Source: Chlorops oryzae
Taxonomy: Eukaryota; Arthropoda; Insecta; Diptera; Chloropidae
Reading direction: 5' to 3'
Assembly (NCBI GenBank): GCA_020466095.1
Contig: CM035808.1
Span: forward strand, 67,279,957 to 67,343,956
DNA length: 64,000 nt
The notes beneath the pieces are model-generated. The model was not told where the DNA came from. It made no database searches and saw only the letters and a list, made by a program, of their open reading frames with translations. A program made the translations under genes and the position numbers. Within the stretch, counting starts at the first letter, position 1. Every line of letters begins with the position of its first letter. Positions 30,690 through 42,772 of the stretch are shown here, piece by piece.

Positions 30690-31835
30690 ATATTTGAAAC
30701 TGCTTTTGTAAACTCTGACTTTCAACTGATTTTTGAACTGGTAAATGCCTTTAGTTAAACTATTGCTATATAAGCAAAAATGTAAAATAAAAATTAATAT
30801 TAAATTCTCTTTCTTATTCTTTCCCTTTAGTCCTCGAAATTTGGGACTTTTTGAAGCAAAATTGAACTCCTTTCTTTCGGCATAATAAACATTTCTTTAT
30901 ATTCTGCAACCCTTGATTTAAACTGAAACGAACCTATTTGTAGGGTGCAGTTCTGGAAATTAAAGAAAAAGTGTCCTATTACATATTTTCGCCTAGCGTC
31001 GCAAGTGCTTTTAATAAGAGTTTCGTTCGAATTTTTTAAAAATAGTATATTCTCTTCTAACGCTTTTAATTCTTCTTTAATATATTTTGATAAAGAACAT
31101 TGTCTAACACAACACAATGCCTGCTCCGTTTCATGTTCAAAATTGACTGACCTAATCCGTACGTGAATCGTTGATTGTTTGGTTTGATTGCTCTACAATT
31201 GTTTCGATCCCAGCGACTACTTGTAAAGAGCTTTCGTTTGGTAGCGGTACCAATAACCGTTTTTCGATTTCTGTTATCGTGGTGGGTACTTTGACGACGA
31301 AGATAATTTTTTCATCTTTTTTCGCAACGCCAAGTGTCATTCCCTTTAATTTGTTAATTTTAATGTTGTACTCGTTAATCTCTTCTCTTGATAATATTGC
31401 TGGATCAATGATTCCAGTCCTTGCGGACGCAATATTTTGTTGATTCAATTCTGCTTGAATTTTTAATATTTGAAGCCTAAATAGCAACCTAATTGCAAAC
31501 TCCTTGGTCAGCACCTCGTTCTTGAATTCTGAGTAGTTTATATAAAGTTCTTTTAGCATTGTCTGATCAGTTTCGACAAGGTTTTTTATTCTGCTCTCCG
31601 ACTAATTGAAAGTATTGTTAATTCGGACCTGTTGATTCATATTTCGAATGATTTGTTCATTGTTCGCATCTATTGTTGAGAGGTGATCTTCTACAGTTTC
31701 TCAATCGTTTGCATCCATAGTCCCGAATAGCCCCATTAGCCCTGTGCCGATGCCATCAGACAGGCTTCTTTTTTCTCTTTTTGGCAATATTGTTTGCAAA
31801 ATTGCTTCATTGGAAGTAGGTGTGATTAGCCGATT
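30690..31835 (-). pseudogene. Envelope (F-like) gene fragment of an insect endogenous retrovirus
   Basis: Minus-strand pieces in order: a basic furin-like site REKR near 31775 followed by a glycine-rich hydrophobic stretch (fusion-peptide-like); a heptad-rich segment (31559-31152); then a Cys-containing ectodomain segment (31117-30827) with CVRQCS. The layout resembles the F-type envelope of errantiviruses (gypsy group). In-frame stops lie near 31705 and 31603, with a further frame break near 31135. No LTR, gag or pol of this element is adjacent. Inactive. Confidence 0.55.
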
Positions 31836-31850
31836 TTAGGTCAAGGGAAA

Positions 31851-32075
31851 TGAAGCAAAAAGTGGAGCAAAATGGTGGCGCAAGAAAAAGTGCCGCAAAA
31901 AGTACCGCAAAATGGTGGTGCAAGAAGATGTGGTTCAAAAAAGGGGAGCAAGAAGATGTGGTTCAAAAAAGTGCAAAAAGTACCGCAAAAACTGTCGCAA
32001 AAAGTGCCGCAAAAAGTGTCACAAAAAGTGCCGCAAAAGTGCAACAAAAAGTGCAGCAAAATGGACAAAAAATCA
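31851..32075 (+). repeat. Minisatellite, AGTGCCGCAAAA-type units
   Basis: Imperfect short repeats built from GCAAAAAGTGCC, GCAAAATGGTGG and GTGGTTCAAAAA. Open frames through it on both strands are artefacts of the repeat. Confidence 0.85.
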
Positions 32076-32096
32076 AAATTTTTTATATATATATGT

Positions 32097-32122
32097 GGGT
32101 GTGTGTGTGTGTGTGTGTGTGT
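32097..32122 (+). repeat. (GT)n microsatellite
   Basis: About 12 GT units next to the minisatellite and just before the Polinton region. Confidence 0.95.
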
Positions 32123-32387
32123 TAAACTAATTCGTCATGATCGATGAGAGAACACATGTTAAAACACATGTTTCAAATACAATGCAGGAGAATATGATAA
32201 AGTGGAGTTTAGAATTTTAAGACAATAGCATATCGTTATCATTGTGAGAGATCTTTTATAAAAGCTTCCCACGCTCGACCGGATGGGCTCCTTTTTTTAT
32301 CGGCTGTGGTTGGAAATTGTGGTCAAATAATTAGATAGCGAAATTTTCTTGTCAGGTCAAGACGGATATGTGTGAGTCATAGTTTAG

Positions 32388-32394
32388 TATAAAA
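32388..32394 (+). promoter_or_regulatory. Putative TATA box before the Polinton polymerase
   Basis: TATAAAA about 170 bp upstream of the first polymerase coding sequence, in the correct orientation. Confidence 0.5.
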
Positions 32395-32544
32395 CAGAGT
32401 CCACTTTAAGATTCAATTCACAATATTCTTACCATTGAGCAGTACAGAGTACTTTTCATGTAAAAACAAAAAAAAAACTATTTAAAATTAGTGTATTTAC
32501 GTGTAAAATTTGTAATAAAATTTATAAGTAAAAACGTAACTTAA

Positions 32545-33237
32545 CACGGGATATTTTGTCGACCCATGAAAAAGAAAAATTGAAGTGTAATGTTTGCGAT
32601 AAGGAGTGTTCGCGAAAAACTAAGTTGATGGAACATAAAGCTTTAAAACATGCGTCAATATCAACAACAACCACAAAGACCAAACCTTAAATATTATTGA
32701 AGTTAAAAAAATGTCAAGATTGCCAGGAGTGGATAAAGGTATGCAACTGGTCCAAAAATTTACGGAAATCAAGCCATAAAGCGAATACGTAAACGCCCCT
32801 TCACGAGAATGTTAAGAAGGTGAGAGCATTGTTTAAGAATCGCATAAAGTATTTTCAAATTGAAAACAAAAATGTTGACGATTTCATATCGTTGAATTTT
32901 TTCACAAATGTGGAGCCGCACGTCAAGAGGCTTTCACAGCAAACTCTTGTTAAAAACAAGCTATCTAAATTTAATATGGAGCTCTTTTGCGATTATTTCA
33001 AATTTAAAATCATTGACGGAGAATTATCAACTGATATTAGTCAAAAGTCGTTTCAAACAACAATGGCAATAGCTCAGAGTGAAGCCAATATTCAAGAGAT
33101 ATACTCTTAAGACATAGTAAGAATGTGTAAACGGATGGAAGAGTTTCAGGAGAAGGAAAGCGGATGGGCACTCTCAGAAATATTGTGGCTTAAACTTAAC
33201 GTCATTCAATATAGACCGATCCGAGGCTCATCATATA
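32545..33237 (+). pseudogene. Polinton DNA polymerase B, N-terminal part
   Basis: Starts with a C2H2 finger (CNVCDKECSRKTKLMEHKALKHA around 32591-32651, spacing C-2-C-12-H-4-H) and a second Cys/His pair (CQDCQEW). A Polinton polymerase N-terminal region follows at 32820-33110 (VRALFKNRIKYFQIENKN, NMELFCDYFK) and 33119-33237 (RMEEFQEKESGWALSEI). Stops at about 32687 and 33108 break it. A mariner cuts the gene at 33238; the reading resumes at 34533. Confidence 0.75.
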
Positions 33238-34530
33238 ACAGGTTGGCTGATAAGTCCCTGGTCTAACAAAGAAAAACACATTTTTTTGTCAAAAATCGTT
33301 TTTATTATTCAACATAGTTCCCTTCAAGAGCGATACAACGATTATAACGACCTTCCAATTTTTTGATACCATTTTGGTAGTACTCCTTCGGTTTTGGCTC
33401 AAAATAGGCCTCAGTTTCGGCGATCACCTCTTCATTGCAGCCAAATTTTTTCCCTGCGAGCATCCTTTTGAGGTCTGAGAACAAGAAAAGTCGCTGGGGG
33501 CCAGATCTGGAGAATACGGTTGGTGGGGAAGCAACTCGAAGCCTAATTCATGAATTTTTGCCATCGTTCTCAATGACTTGTGGCACGGTGCGTTGTCTTG
33601 GTGAAACAACACTTTTTCTTCTTCATATGGGGCCGTTTTGCCGCGATTTCGACCTTCAAACGCTCCAATAACGACATATAATAGTCACTATTGATGGTTT
33701 TTTCCCTTCTCAAGATAATCGATAAAAATTATTCCATGCCCATCCCAAAAATCAGAGGCCATTACTTTGCCAGCGGACTTTTGAGTCTTTCCACGCTCCG
33801 GAGACGGTTCACCGATCGCTGTCCACTCAGTCGACTGTCGATTGGAGTCAGGAGTGTAGTGATAGAGCCATGTTTCATCCATTGTCACATATCGACGCAA
33901 AAACTCGGGTGTATTGCGAGTTAACAGCTGCAAACACTGCTCAGAATCATCAACACGTTGTTGTTTATGGTCAAATGTGAGAGCGCGCCGCACCCATTTT
34001 GCACAGATCTTTTTCATATCCAAATATTGATGAATGATATGACCAACACGTTCCTCTGATATCTTTAAGGCCTCTGCTATCTCGATCAACTTCATTTTAC
34101 GGTCATTCAAAATCATTTTGTGAATTTTTTTGATGTTTTCGTCGGTAACCACCTCTTTCGGGCGTCCACTGCGTTCACCGTCCTCCGTGCTTATTTCACC
34201 TCGCTTGAGTTTTGCATACCAATCAATTATTGTTGATTTTCCTGGGGCAGAGCCCGGAAACTCATTATCTAGCCAAGTTTTTGGTTCCACTCTATTTTTT
34301 CCCTTCAGAAAACAGTATTTTATCAAAACACGAAATTCCTTTTTTTTCCATTTTTTTCACAATAACAAAAGTTGCTTCACAAAAGACGCTCTATCTCACA
34401 AACTAATTGACTTACAGACGTCAAATTTTGACACGAATCATTTGAAGGTTGCCACTATATAAAAATAATATGCATTTAATACTAGCGACGCCATCTATGT
34501 GTCAGACCGGGGACTTATCAGCCAACCTGT
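33238..34530 (-). mobile_element. Mariner inserted in the Polinton polymerase
   Basis: 1293 bp between TA dinucleotides (33236-33237, 34531-34532). Terminal repeats ACAGGTTGGCTGATAAGTCC and its inverse at the right end. Polymerase coding sequence flanks it on both sides. It belongs to a different mariner subfamily from the one at 25689. Confidence 0.9.
33300..34370 (-). pseudogene. Mariner transposase, frameshifted
   Basis: The main frame (34326-33688) has the helix-turn-helix part (STIIDWYAKLKRGEIS, LIEIAEALKISEERVGHII), the WVRRALT linker and the first catalytic Asp in MDETWLYHYTP. The second half, in another frame (33612-33424), has HQDNAPCH and PYSPDLAPSDF. Frame changes: a run of eight A near the start codon (about 34348-34355, one base too many for the frame), one near 33690, and one near 33460. 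The catalytic triad is present but the gene is dead. Confidence 0.85.
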
Positions 34531-34532
34531 TA

Positions 34533-37065
34533 TACAAACTCCTACAGTTCTAGCCTCAAAAAAAAAACTGTAATAAATGTGCAAAACAATGACCTATATT
34601 GCTTCAAATAGTCAATTTTATCAGCTTTTTACAATTTTACTGACAACTCAACAAGATGCTCCGCATATGAAGTCAACATAGAGGAAAACTTCATTGCTCT
34701 CAAGGAGTAGAACATCATATTAAACTATGATGGGCTAAGTTTTCCTCTTTCTGTGAAGGATGTAGCAATTTTGGAAGGCAATAATCCTCTTATCAGTGTA
34801 AATGTTTTTGGGTTTCAAGAGGAAAAAGGAAACATTATTGGACCATACTTTAACAAAAAACTTTTTGAAGACAATACATTTAAACCTGCTTCTTTTGGAA
34901 AAAGAAGAAATTTGCCACTACGTATGGATAAAGAATATCTCAAGGTTAGCATTTAAGTGCTTTATATAAAAGATATTTGTGTAGAAACAATTTTCATAAT
35001 TATTATTTACAAAAAACATTTTTTCCTCTTCTTTTTTTTTTGATTATTGAGTACACAAAGTGGTTAACACGGTCACACAATATATATTTGTGACTTTTGT
35101 TTGCAGTTCTTCCAGAGGAGCGAAACCCTGGAGAAACATTTAAAGTATTGCAACCGAACGGTAACCGAGTTACCAGTAAAAGGTGAAAATGATATTCTTA
35201 AGTTTAAGAATTATAAAAAACAATTAAATGTTCCTTTTGTAGTATATGCAGACTTTGAATGCATGGTACTTCCAACAAATGAACAAGAATCAGAAAATGT
35301 AACAAAAGTTCAGACACACAAACCGATTGCCTTTAGTTATTTTATTAAATCTAGTTTTGATTCCAGTAAAGATATATTTCAAATGTATGTCCAGCGAATG
35401 AAGATGATAAAGATGCAGGCGAGGTATTCGTCAAAAGGGTTTATGAAGATTGTGTACCGTTAATGGAAAACAATGTTTTTCAATTCAAAGAAATGAATCC
35501 GCTTTCCAGAAGCTAACAGATTTCTTTTAATAATGCAACGAATTGTCATATTTGCGAGCTACTACTATACGATAACGGTAAAAAAGTTAGAGATCGTTGT
35601 CATTTAACACGAGAATTTCGAGGTGCAGCACACTCTAAATGCAATCTAGAATTTCAAATTACCCATTTTTTTCCATAACTTTTCGGCATATGATTGCCAT
35701 TTATTTGTTAAAAAACTAAATTTTTTACCTGGTTCTATTAGTGTAGTCGCACTCAATAAGGAAAACTATATTTCATTAACAAAACACACTTTACATCTAA
35801 ATATAAACAACATGCGGAAATACGTTTTCTGGACTCATTTAGATTTCTACCAGCCAGCCTAGACACCTTAGCTCCAAATCTGGAGAAAGACAGTTTTAAT
35901 ATTTTGAGTACAGAATTTCACGATGAGAATGAAAAAAATTCATTAACGGGTAAAGGTGTATTTCCATACGATAACATTAAATCATTTGAAAATCTAAAAG
36001 AAACAAGCTTACCACCACGCGAAGCTTTTTAAAATAAACTAACAAACAAAGCATGCACCATTGAAGATTATCAACATGTTCAAAATGTTTGTCATTTTTT
36101 CAATTGTACAACGATTTGTGATTATATGTCTATATTAATATTTAAAGACAGATGTTTTGTTGCTAGCTGATGTTATGGAAAACTTTAGAAAAGTTTCCCA
36201 AAATATTTATGAATTGGACCCATGCCAATATTTAACATTACCAGCGCTATCATGGGATGCAATGCTTAAGTACACAAAAATAGAACTAGAGCTTTTAACT
36301 GACATTGAAATGCTCTATTAAATAAGAAATGGTATACGTGGTGGTTTGGTTCAATGTAGCAAGACATTCTACTGCAAACAATATACATGATGGAAGATTA
36401 TGATGCAAGTAGGCCTTCATCTACAATTGTGTATTAAGACGCAAATAATTTGTATGGATATGCAATGTCCGAATATCTACCCTATGGTGGTTTCAAGTGG
36501 TTAGAAAATATTGAAAATTTCAATGTCTTCTCAATACCAGCCGATTCACTATTTGGCTACATATTAGAAGTTGATTTGGAATATCCACAAGAAATTCATG
36601 ACTTACATAATGATCTTCCATTTTGTGCAGTAAACAAGAAGCCACCAGGCGGAAAAATTGCAAAGCTTTTAGCAGACTTGACTCCCAAACATAACTATGC
36701 CATTCATTATAGAGTTCTTCAACAGTGTTTAAGACATGGTCTTAAACTGGTAAAAGTTTATCGAATACTAGAATTCAAACAGTCTTCTTGGCTACAAAAA
36801 TACAAATACCTTAATACTGAATGTAGGCAATATGCTAAAAACGATTTTGAGAAAAATCTTTTTAAGTTTCTGAATAATGCAGTGTACGGTAAAACTATGG
36901 AAAATATTAAAAAGAGAAGAAATATAAAATTAGTAGAAGAGTAAAAGGGTAAGGCTATACGTCTTGGTGCTAAAGCTCTCATATAATATCTAAACCAAAT
37001 TTTCGTAATATTAAAATTTTCAGACAATTTAATTTAGAACTGCAAAAAGAAAAAATTTTATATGC
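34533..37065 (+). pseudogene. Polinton DNA polymerase B, central part
   Basis: Continues after the mariner with YDGLSFPLSVKDVAIL (34719-34770). An exonuclease-like block follows, VPFVVYADFECMVLP (about 35230-35275), then CHICELLLYD (35547-35575), and the palm motif DANNLYGYAMSEYLP (about 36440-36485, catalytic Asp). The block FLNNAVYGKTMEN (36868-36906) is motif B. More than ten stops or frame changes occur. The gene is cut at 37065 by LTR family B and continues at 46294. In intact Polintons this enzyme copies the element by protein priming. Confidence 0.85.
34945..35106 (+). other. GT-AG bounded 162-nt segment in the polymerase
   Basis: CTCAAG/GTTAGC at the left and TTTGTTTGCAG/TTCTTCC at the right. 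Length divisible by three, contains stops, and joining the sides keeps the polymerase frame (LK joined to FFQRSETLEKHLKYC). It looks like an intron but may be chance decay, because a conserved Cys pair of the finger would be lost. Confidence 0.25.
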
Positions 37066-37889
37066 TGTTGTAGTATAGTGTGCACAGCTGTGTCGAGCGC
37101 ACAAATGTCACTAAATTACAACGTAGAGTACCAAGCGCTCAGACAATGTCGAGCGTATAATAGTCCCCGTATTTCCTTTATCAAATAAAAGACACCAACA
37201 AATAGGTTTTAATCCTTTATTTAACAAAATGAATCCTATACTTTCAAATACAAATATCCCTATTGCTTCACTATTAACTTCTCCGTCGTGGCCCTTTGGT
37301 GAGTACGCTCGCAGAAGTCCCGTTCCAGTCATCGAAGCTCCGTTTATATAGATCAATATTGCTGATCTTGCAATATCGAATATTCCCATGGTCCGCGATC
37401 GTTGTCGATTCTTCCCGAACATATTGCATAACCTTCCCCCGCAATTGCACCGACATGCCATATTGTTACTACATACAGCTATTCCGATGTTCTTAGTTCT
37501 TCTTTTGTAGTTGTTGTTGCTTTTACATAAAAACTCTTGACGTGTGTTGTTGTTGTTATTGCCAGCGATCGGATTGCAGTTGTGCATTCGCTGCGCCAGC
37601 GCTGATGTTTGTCATTCGGGCATATACTGTGCCGGTGTTGTTGTTGTTGCAAGCGGCCGAACTGCATATTTGCATTTGTCAGCAATTTACGCTGGACAGT
37701 GCGTTTGAGTAGCATGGAATCACCTTGAAGTAGAAATTCATAAATGCAGGTCACTGCCTTTTGCTTTTAGCTTTCTTTCCTTTTGTTTATGCTTCATTCG
37801 CACTTTGTTGTTTTGAGTAAGTTTGCGAGCGTGTAGAAGGAGGAGGAAAAATATGTTTGTGAGTCTAAGAGAGATCGCGACTCACAACA
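37066..37889 (-). repeat. 3' LTR of family B
   Basis: 824 bp, nearly identical to the 5' LTR; the main differences are two short deletions (about 8 and 12 bp near 37087 and 37431). Short frames inside are not genes. Confidence 0.9.
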
Positions 37890-37903
37890 TCCCTCCCCCC
37901 TTT
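37890..37903 (-). promoter_or_regulatory. Polypurine tract of family B
   Basis: Minus strand AAAGGGGGGAGGGA directly before the 3' LTR start TGTTGTGAG. Confidence 0.85.
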
Positions 37904-38867
37904 GAAAAGTGGTGAGCTGTTGATGTACGGATAGCCATCATGTGAATTCTTATGTTGCAAAATTTTGTTAGTAAGACGGCTGCTGTAGTTGTTTATTTTA
38001 ACGGCTGCTGCTGCGGCTGGTACGCTACACGTTAATTGATGTAAGTCCTTTATAGTGTCAATTGACGGCTGCTGGCTATGATTGCTGTATTATGTGTCGA
38101 CTGTCTTCAATGCCGTTATATTGTCGGTGCATGTTACATTGTACGCTATGGCTGTTGATTAGATGTCTGCTTCTGCTGGTACGCTGCTCGTTGAATGAGG
38201 TGAAGGGTGTTATATGTTCCATTATAGACAACTGCTGCGCCTATAAACGGCTGCTGTTGCGGCTGGTGTACTGCTAAGGCTGTTATATTGCAGCCCCTCC
38301 CCTTTTTTTTGAGAAAGAGCTGTTATCGAAGATTCTAGTGACATACTCAAGCCCGTTGAATTATATCTATTGTATTTCTACACATTTGCCTTATCTTATA
38401 TTTTCTTATTTTTCAAAAATTCTTTTATATACATTTTATGAAAAGCTTCGATTCAGTACATTCTTCATAAAACATATCTAAAGTTAAGGTACACAAAAAT
38501 TATATTTTTTTTTTCATTTTTTCTCTTTTACCATTCAATTTCATATTTTCTTTTATAATTTTTTTTTTTCTTCTCTCCCTTATTTGTCTTAAATTGTACT
38601 TTCACTTTAAGAGTTTAAAAAACCATGAATTTAAAAAGTTTTTGTTACCTTTATTTTGAGGTTTTTGTCTGCAAATATAAATTTCTTCTTCTACCATTTT
38701 TTTTTTTTTTTGTACTTAATAATAAGTATGTTGTCTATTTCTTAATATTTTTTTGTTTTAATATTCCCTTATATTTGGTGAATGGGTTTAAAATACTTAT
38801 ATATTTATATACTTTTTTCTTTTTCATTTGAATATATATGTATATAATTTTTATTCGAATATATAAG
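37904..38867. other. Family B interior without gene (3' part)
   Basis: Contains several ACGGCTGCTG-type repeats (37977-38280) and AT-rich sequence. No coding sequence recognised. Confidence 0.5.
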
Positions 38868-41172
38868 TGTAAGGATCTGTATTTTCCAGCCGGGGTCTAC
38901 GTCTCAGTCTAGTCACCAGAGGTCTTTCTCTTACAAACAATTTATTTATTTTCTAAAAGAAACTCTAGGGGATTGAACGATATAAGAGATGTTAAATGAG
39001 GGGACAACTTACGAAAGGTCCGTTGGAAATAAACCCAAAACGAGAATTTTTATTTTGTTTACACTTACACTATCCACAATTTTTATTATTAAAATATAAA
39101 GAAAGAAAAAAATTAGTTGTTTGATTTTTTTTAATGGAGTAAGTGGAGAGTTCCTTAACCTAAAGTAATGAATAAATGTACGAAGGAACTTTATATAGGT
39201 ATATAAAAAAAATAATAAATGCCTTAAAGAATTATGTATTTTTGTCACTCTTATTTCTGAATATAACTCGTTGCGTATACTACGTTTATCCCTACTTGTG
39301 CCTAATCTCCAACTCGTGGCAAAGGCGGCACTCGTGTGTGACTCCTCCGGCTATGTTCTGATAGAAATACTACCACGGATTCATGGGCCGGGTTAAATGC
39401 TACCATTCGACGTTTCGCCAACAGGGAATCCACCACCGTCGTGTAAATGCTACCATTCGACGTTCCGCCAACAGGGAATCTACCCCCGTTGTGTAAATGC
39501 TACCACCGTTTTCCCCAGCACTTCTCGTGAGAGATCTACTACAATTCATAGGGTTACCAGCGGTTCGTTCGGTACGATATCCAAACCCAAACGCCACACT
39601 CCACGGAAATCTACCACCAACCGAGGGGATTTCGAGCTCGGGCAATTTCAGTCCGTACGGGTGCACCGGAAGACGTGCCCCTCGTGTAGAAATCTACCAA
39701 ATACGACGCACAGTTATTTGAACTCTCTGGGTTGGATCTCGACCAAAAGCGGGGAAGTCGGCGCAATTTCACACGCAGTCTTACGCCTCTCACGGAAATC
39801 CACCAAATGTCCCAAAATACTACCTAACCTCTCTGGGGGGAGATTTCGATTAAAGGCGCGTTAAATCGGCGCGAATACACACGCAGACTTACACCTTTCA
39901 CGGAAATCTACCAAATGTGCTCAAACTACCTAACCTCTCTGTGGGGAGATTTCGATTAAAGGCGCGTTAAGTCGACGCGAACACACACGCAGACTTACAC
40001 CTTTCGCAGAAATCTACCAAATGTGCTCAAACTACCTAACCTCTCTGTGGGGGGATTTCGATTAAAGGCGTGTTAAATCGACGCGAACACACACGCAGAC
40101 TTACCTTTCGCAGAAATCTACCAAATGTGCTCAAACTACCTAACCTCTCTGTGGGGGGATTTCGATTAAAGGCGTGTTAAGTCGACGCGAACACACACGC
40201 AGACTTACACCTTTCGCAGAAATCCACCAAATGTACTCAAAACTGCCTAACCTCTCTGTAGGGGATTTCGGTTCCCTTCCGTACTATCACATATATGGAT
40301 CGGCACACCACGTGGAAAATTTCCGGATTCGTATCAAAGTTACCTTTCTTTGAAAAACTATTTTCTTAAATTACTCACTGTACGTTCAGGAGATTATCAC
40401 ACTTACATAAATCAGTTTCTACCCTTGGGGATTCCTCGACGCACGCCGGAAAGGGTCTCTCCGGGAAATCACTCCTCTGGCTCTTGGGGATTCCTCGGAC
40501 GGCTTTCCGCGATGCTGCTCCAGAAAATCTCTCCGCTTCTGATTCCTTGCTAATATGCGCTCCGCTTTGTGTGGGGTTGTGTACCGTTTTTCCTTATGAC
40601 CACTCGGATGTCTTCGGACTTTTATATCGTTTTTGTTTCAAAATGGTCGCGTGGTCCCTTCTACTGTTGCCTTTTTCCGCTTCGAAAAACTTTGTTCTAT
40701 GCGTGTCGCTGGTCCAAACAGAAGTGAACGAGAATGCCAACTCGCGTCGCTCACGTTGCCCTGGCGATGAGTCTTTTTCCTTTTCTCTTTTAATCGATTG
40801 TTATCGATATTCTCGCGATGACAGTCTCGGTTCATCTTAACTGCTGGTCTCGACTCGTAGTTAGCTTTGTGGAGGGCCACACACGGGTGCATCATTTGTC
40901 GTATCCCAAGTTGTCGATACACCATTTGTTTCCGTTTCCTAACTATGTGAAAGAGAAATAACTACTACTTATTGGCGCGTCCTACGGCCTTTTACTTAAT
41001 ACTAAATATCGTGGTGACAACTTAATACTAGGAACGAAAAATAAAAAATAAATCAATAAACAAAAAAAAGTATTCCTCTACATGCGGTTAGTTTTAAAAT
41101 AATGTACAGAATATATACACGCGGCTGGTCCCGGTCGCTGTCGACTTTCGTCTATTGTGAGGGGTCCTCACA
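38868..41172 (-). repeat. Solo LTR of the gypsy-2 family
   Basis: 2305 bp with TGTGAGGACC...CCTTACA ends on the minus strand, flanked by a perfect 4-bp duplication TAAG (38864-38867, 41173-41176). Homologous over its length to the 3' LTR of gypsy-2 (48702-50825). It has a roughly 50-bp repeat at 39394-39510 and a roughly 106-bp tandem array at 39790-40265. Left by recombination between two LTRs. Confidence 0.9.
39790..40265. repeat. 106-bp tandem array in the solo LTR
   Basis: Four full units carrying GATTTCGATTAAAGGCG (about 39842, 39947, 40054, 40158) followed by CACACGCAGACTTACAC. The 3' LTR of gypsy-2 has two such units and its 5' LTR three. Confidence 0.85.
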
Positions 41173-41176
41173 TAAG

Positions 41177-41974
41177 TATATAAAGATTTTTCTTCCATTC
41201 TTTTTATTTTAAAATGCTTAACATGGTTCGATTTTTTATTGAATGATGTTTTAATTAATAGTGATAAGACTGATTTAAGGTTTAAATGAGTGGGTTTTTT
41301 CTTTAATTAAATTTTTTTTTTATAAATTTTTTATATGAATTCATTTCATCTTCTTCCGAATTTTTAATTTTTACGATTTCTTTTTTTTTTATCTTCTTTT
41401 ACAAATAAGTAGTAAATGATTTTATCTAACTGCAAAAATACCTATATTTGCAAGGTATTGCCTTGAATTGAACGTCTTCTGAGTATATACAAATATTTTG
41501 TAAATATCTGTATATGGTTGTTTATACTCACCACTGTAATTTGCTTTGCTTACTCTACCGGCTCGGTATCGCTTTGTTTTTTGTTCCAACTTCTTGGTTA
41601 ACCTAAAAAATAATTAAAATTCATATTATGTACCCTGAGCCCCTCCTGGTTGGTTCAGAGTCGTGGCTCTCTTTGCCTATAAAGGTGCCCTTATAATATG
41701 AGATAAAACCGATGTTGCAAAAACTTTAAAATTCGTATGTTAAATATTTTAAAAACAATTTTTTTTTTTTTTTTTTTTTTTAAACTCTATTCTTTGAAGC
41801 AGGAAAAAAAAATCCGAAATATATTCGTCATTTGTTTTTCTTCGCCATTCCTTATGTAGATATCGCAATAAGCGATATTAAAACGAAAGACTTTGTGACA
41901 ATAATTATAAAAACAGTCAGCTCTCGTTTGAATCGAGATAAACAGATGTTTTTGGAAAAATGTTTTTTATCAGA
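41177..41974. other. Family B interior without gene
   Basis: AT-rich sequence with a T24 run near 41759. No RT or integrase motif on either strand. Confidence 0.5.
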
Positions 41975-42772
41975 CTACGGCACATTGAAGTTATGGGCGA
42001 ATATTTTTCCCAGAGAATTTGAATTCATTAATTGTTTTATCTTAAATTCCAGGACTTTACATTTGGCCTTTGAAAAACTCTTACTGCCCGCTTTTACTGT
42101 ATTGAAGAAAATTGTTACCGCGTTTTGCATTGCCTTTGGACTTTTGAAATAAGACGTCAAATTGCTAAAATCTGCTGCTTCATTAAATATTGCTATTTCA
42201 ACTGATTCCTTCTCATGGGGATTTTTATTTCTATTTGGTGGGTTTTCTTTCATTATATCTTCACCTACTTCTTTATTACCATTAGTACCATCTCTTCTAG
42301 TACCAAAAGAATTATCCTCGACCTCCTTGTCGAATTCAACTTCTTTATTACTATTTTTACAACAAAAACTATTATCGACCTCCTCGTCGAACTCGTAGTC
42401 CATTTCATTAAACTTTTTATTAACAATATCCCCACCGCTAGATAGTCCCTTCTTATCCTCAATTTCTTCTTTCTGAATTTTCATATCGTTCAACACTAAT
42501 TTCACGCAAATCGGTGCCACTTTCACTTCCCTCGCTTTGATCGTAACTGGCTCTGCAATACAAATCTTATCGATGCTGGGAACGACGAGTTGAAGTGACT
42601 CGTTTTTATTCATCAAATTTTCAATTCTTTGGCCTTCTTTAGCTGGTTCGTTTTTATTATCTACCTGGCAAAGAGATATGATACTTTCTTTATCTTGTCC
42701 CCTTTCTTCAATTTCATATAAATTTTCTTTTTGGATAATTACATCGCCAAAGTTTACGTTTGGTTTCATCAT
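41975..42772 (-). CDS. Acidic 265-aa protein of family B, unknown
   Basis: Uninterrupted frame MMKPNVNFGDVII... to NFNVP. The first 100 residues include PSIDKICIAEPVTIKAREVKV, faintly like the spacer after a retroviral protease. The middle is acidic and repetitive: FDEEVDNSF (142-150) and FDKEVEDNSF recur, from duplicated DNA at 42306-42400. The C-terminus is lysine-rich. It lies where protease and RT would begin. No known domain; it may be a diverged pol remnant or an accessory frame. Confidence 0.5.
   Translation of the reverse strand: MMKPNVNFGDVIIQKENLYEIEERGQDKESIISLCQVDNKNEPAKEGQRIENLMNKNESLQLVVPSIDKICIAEPVTIKAREVKVAPICVKLVLNDMKIQKEEIEDKKGLSSGGDIVNKKFNEMDYEFDEEVDNSFCCKNSNKEVEFDKEVEDNSFGTRRDGTNGNKEVGEDIMKENPPNRNKNPHEKESVEIAIFNEAADFSNLTSYFKSPKAMQNAVTIFFNTVKAGSKSFSKAKCKVLEFKIKQLMNSNSLGKIFAHNFNVP

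Noticed and set aside
31841..32147. Repetitive proteins rich in Lys/Cys or Phe/Cys-Gly-Thr on both strands
   Set aside because: Translations of the minisatellite and GT repeat in all frames.
38041..38290. Possible structured RNA gene in the GCTGCTG-rich stretch
   Set aside because: Simple repeat-like motif near the family B PPT; no cloverleaf or conserved core seen.
39397..39864. Open frames of 60-155 aa at 39397-39864, 49250-49609 and 55974-56333 with near-identical translations
   Set aside because: They are the same LTR segment in three gypsy-2 family LTRs; the frame is kept by the tandem arrangement and shows no domain.
40484..40840. Frames at 40484-40840, 50088-50493, 56923-57328 and their minus-strand partners around 40638-40925, 50246-50578 and 57081-57413
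   Set aside because: All lie inside the LTRs and are repeated with them; no start context, domain or selection signal visible.
42162..42445. Plus-strand frames opposite the acidic family B protein
   Set aside because: Shadow of the 265-aa minus frame; hydrophobic composition is just its complement.
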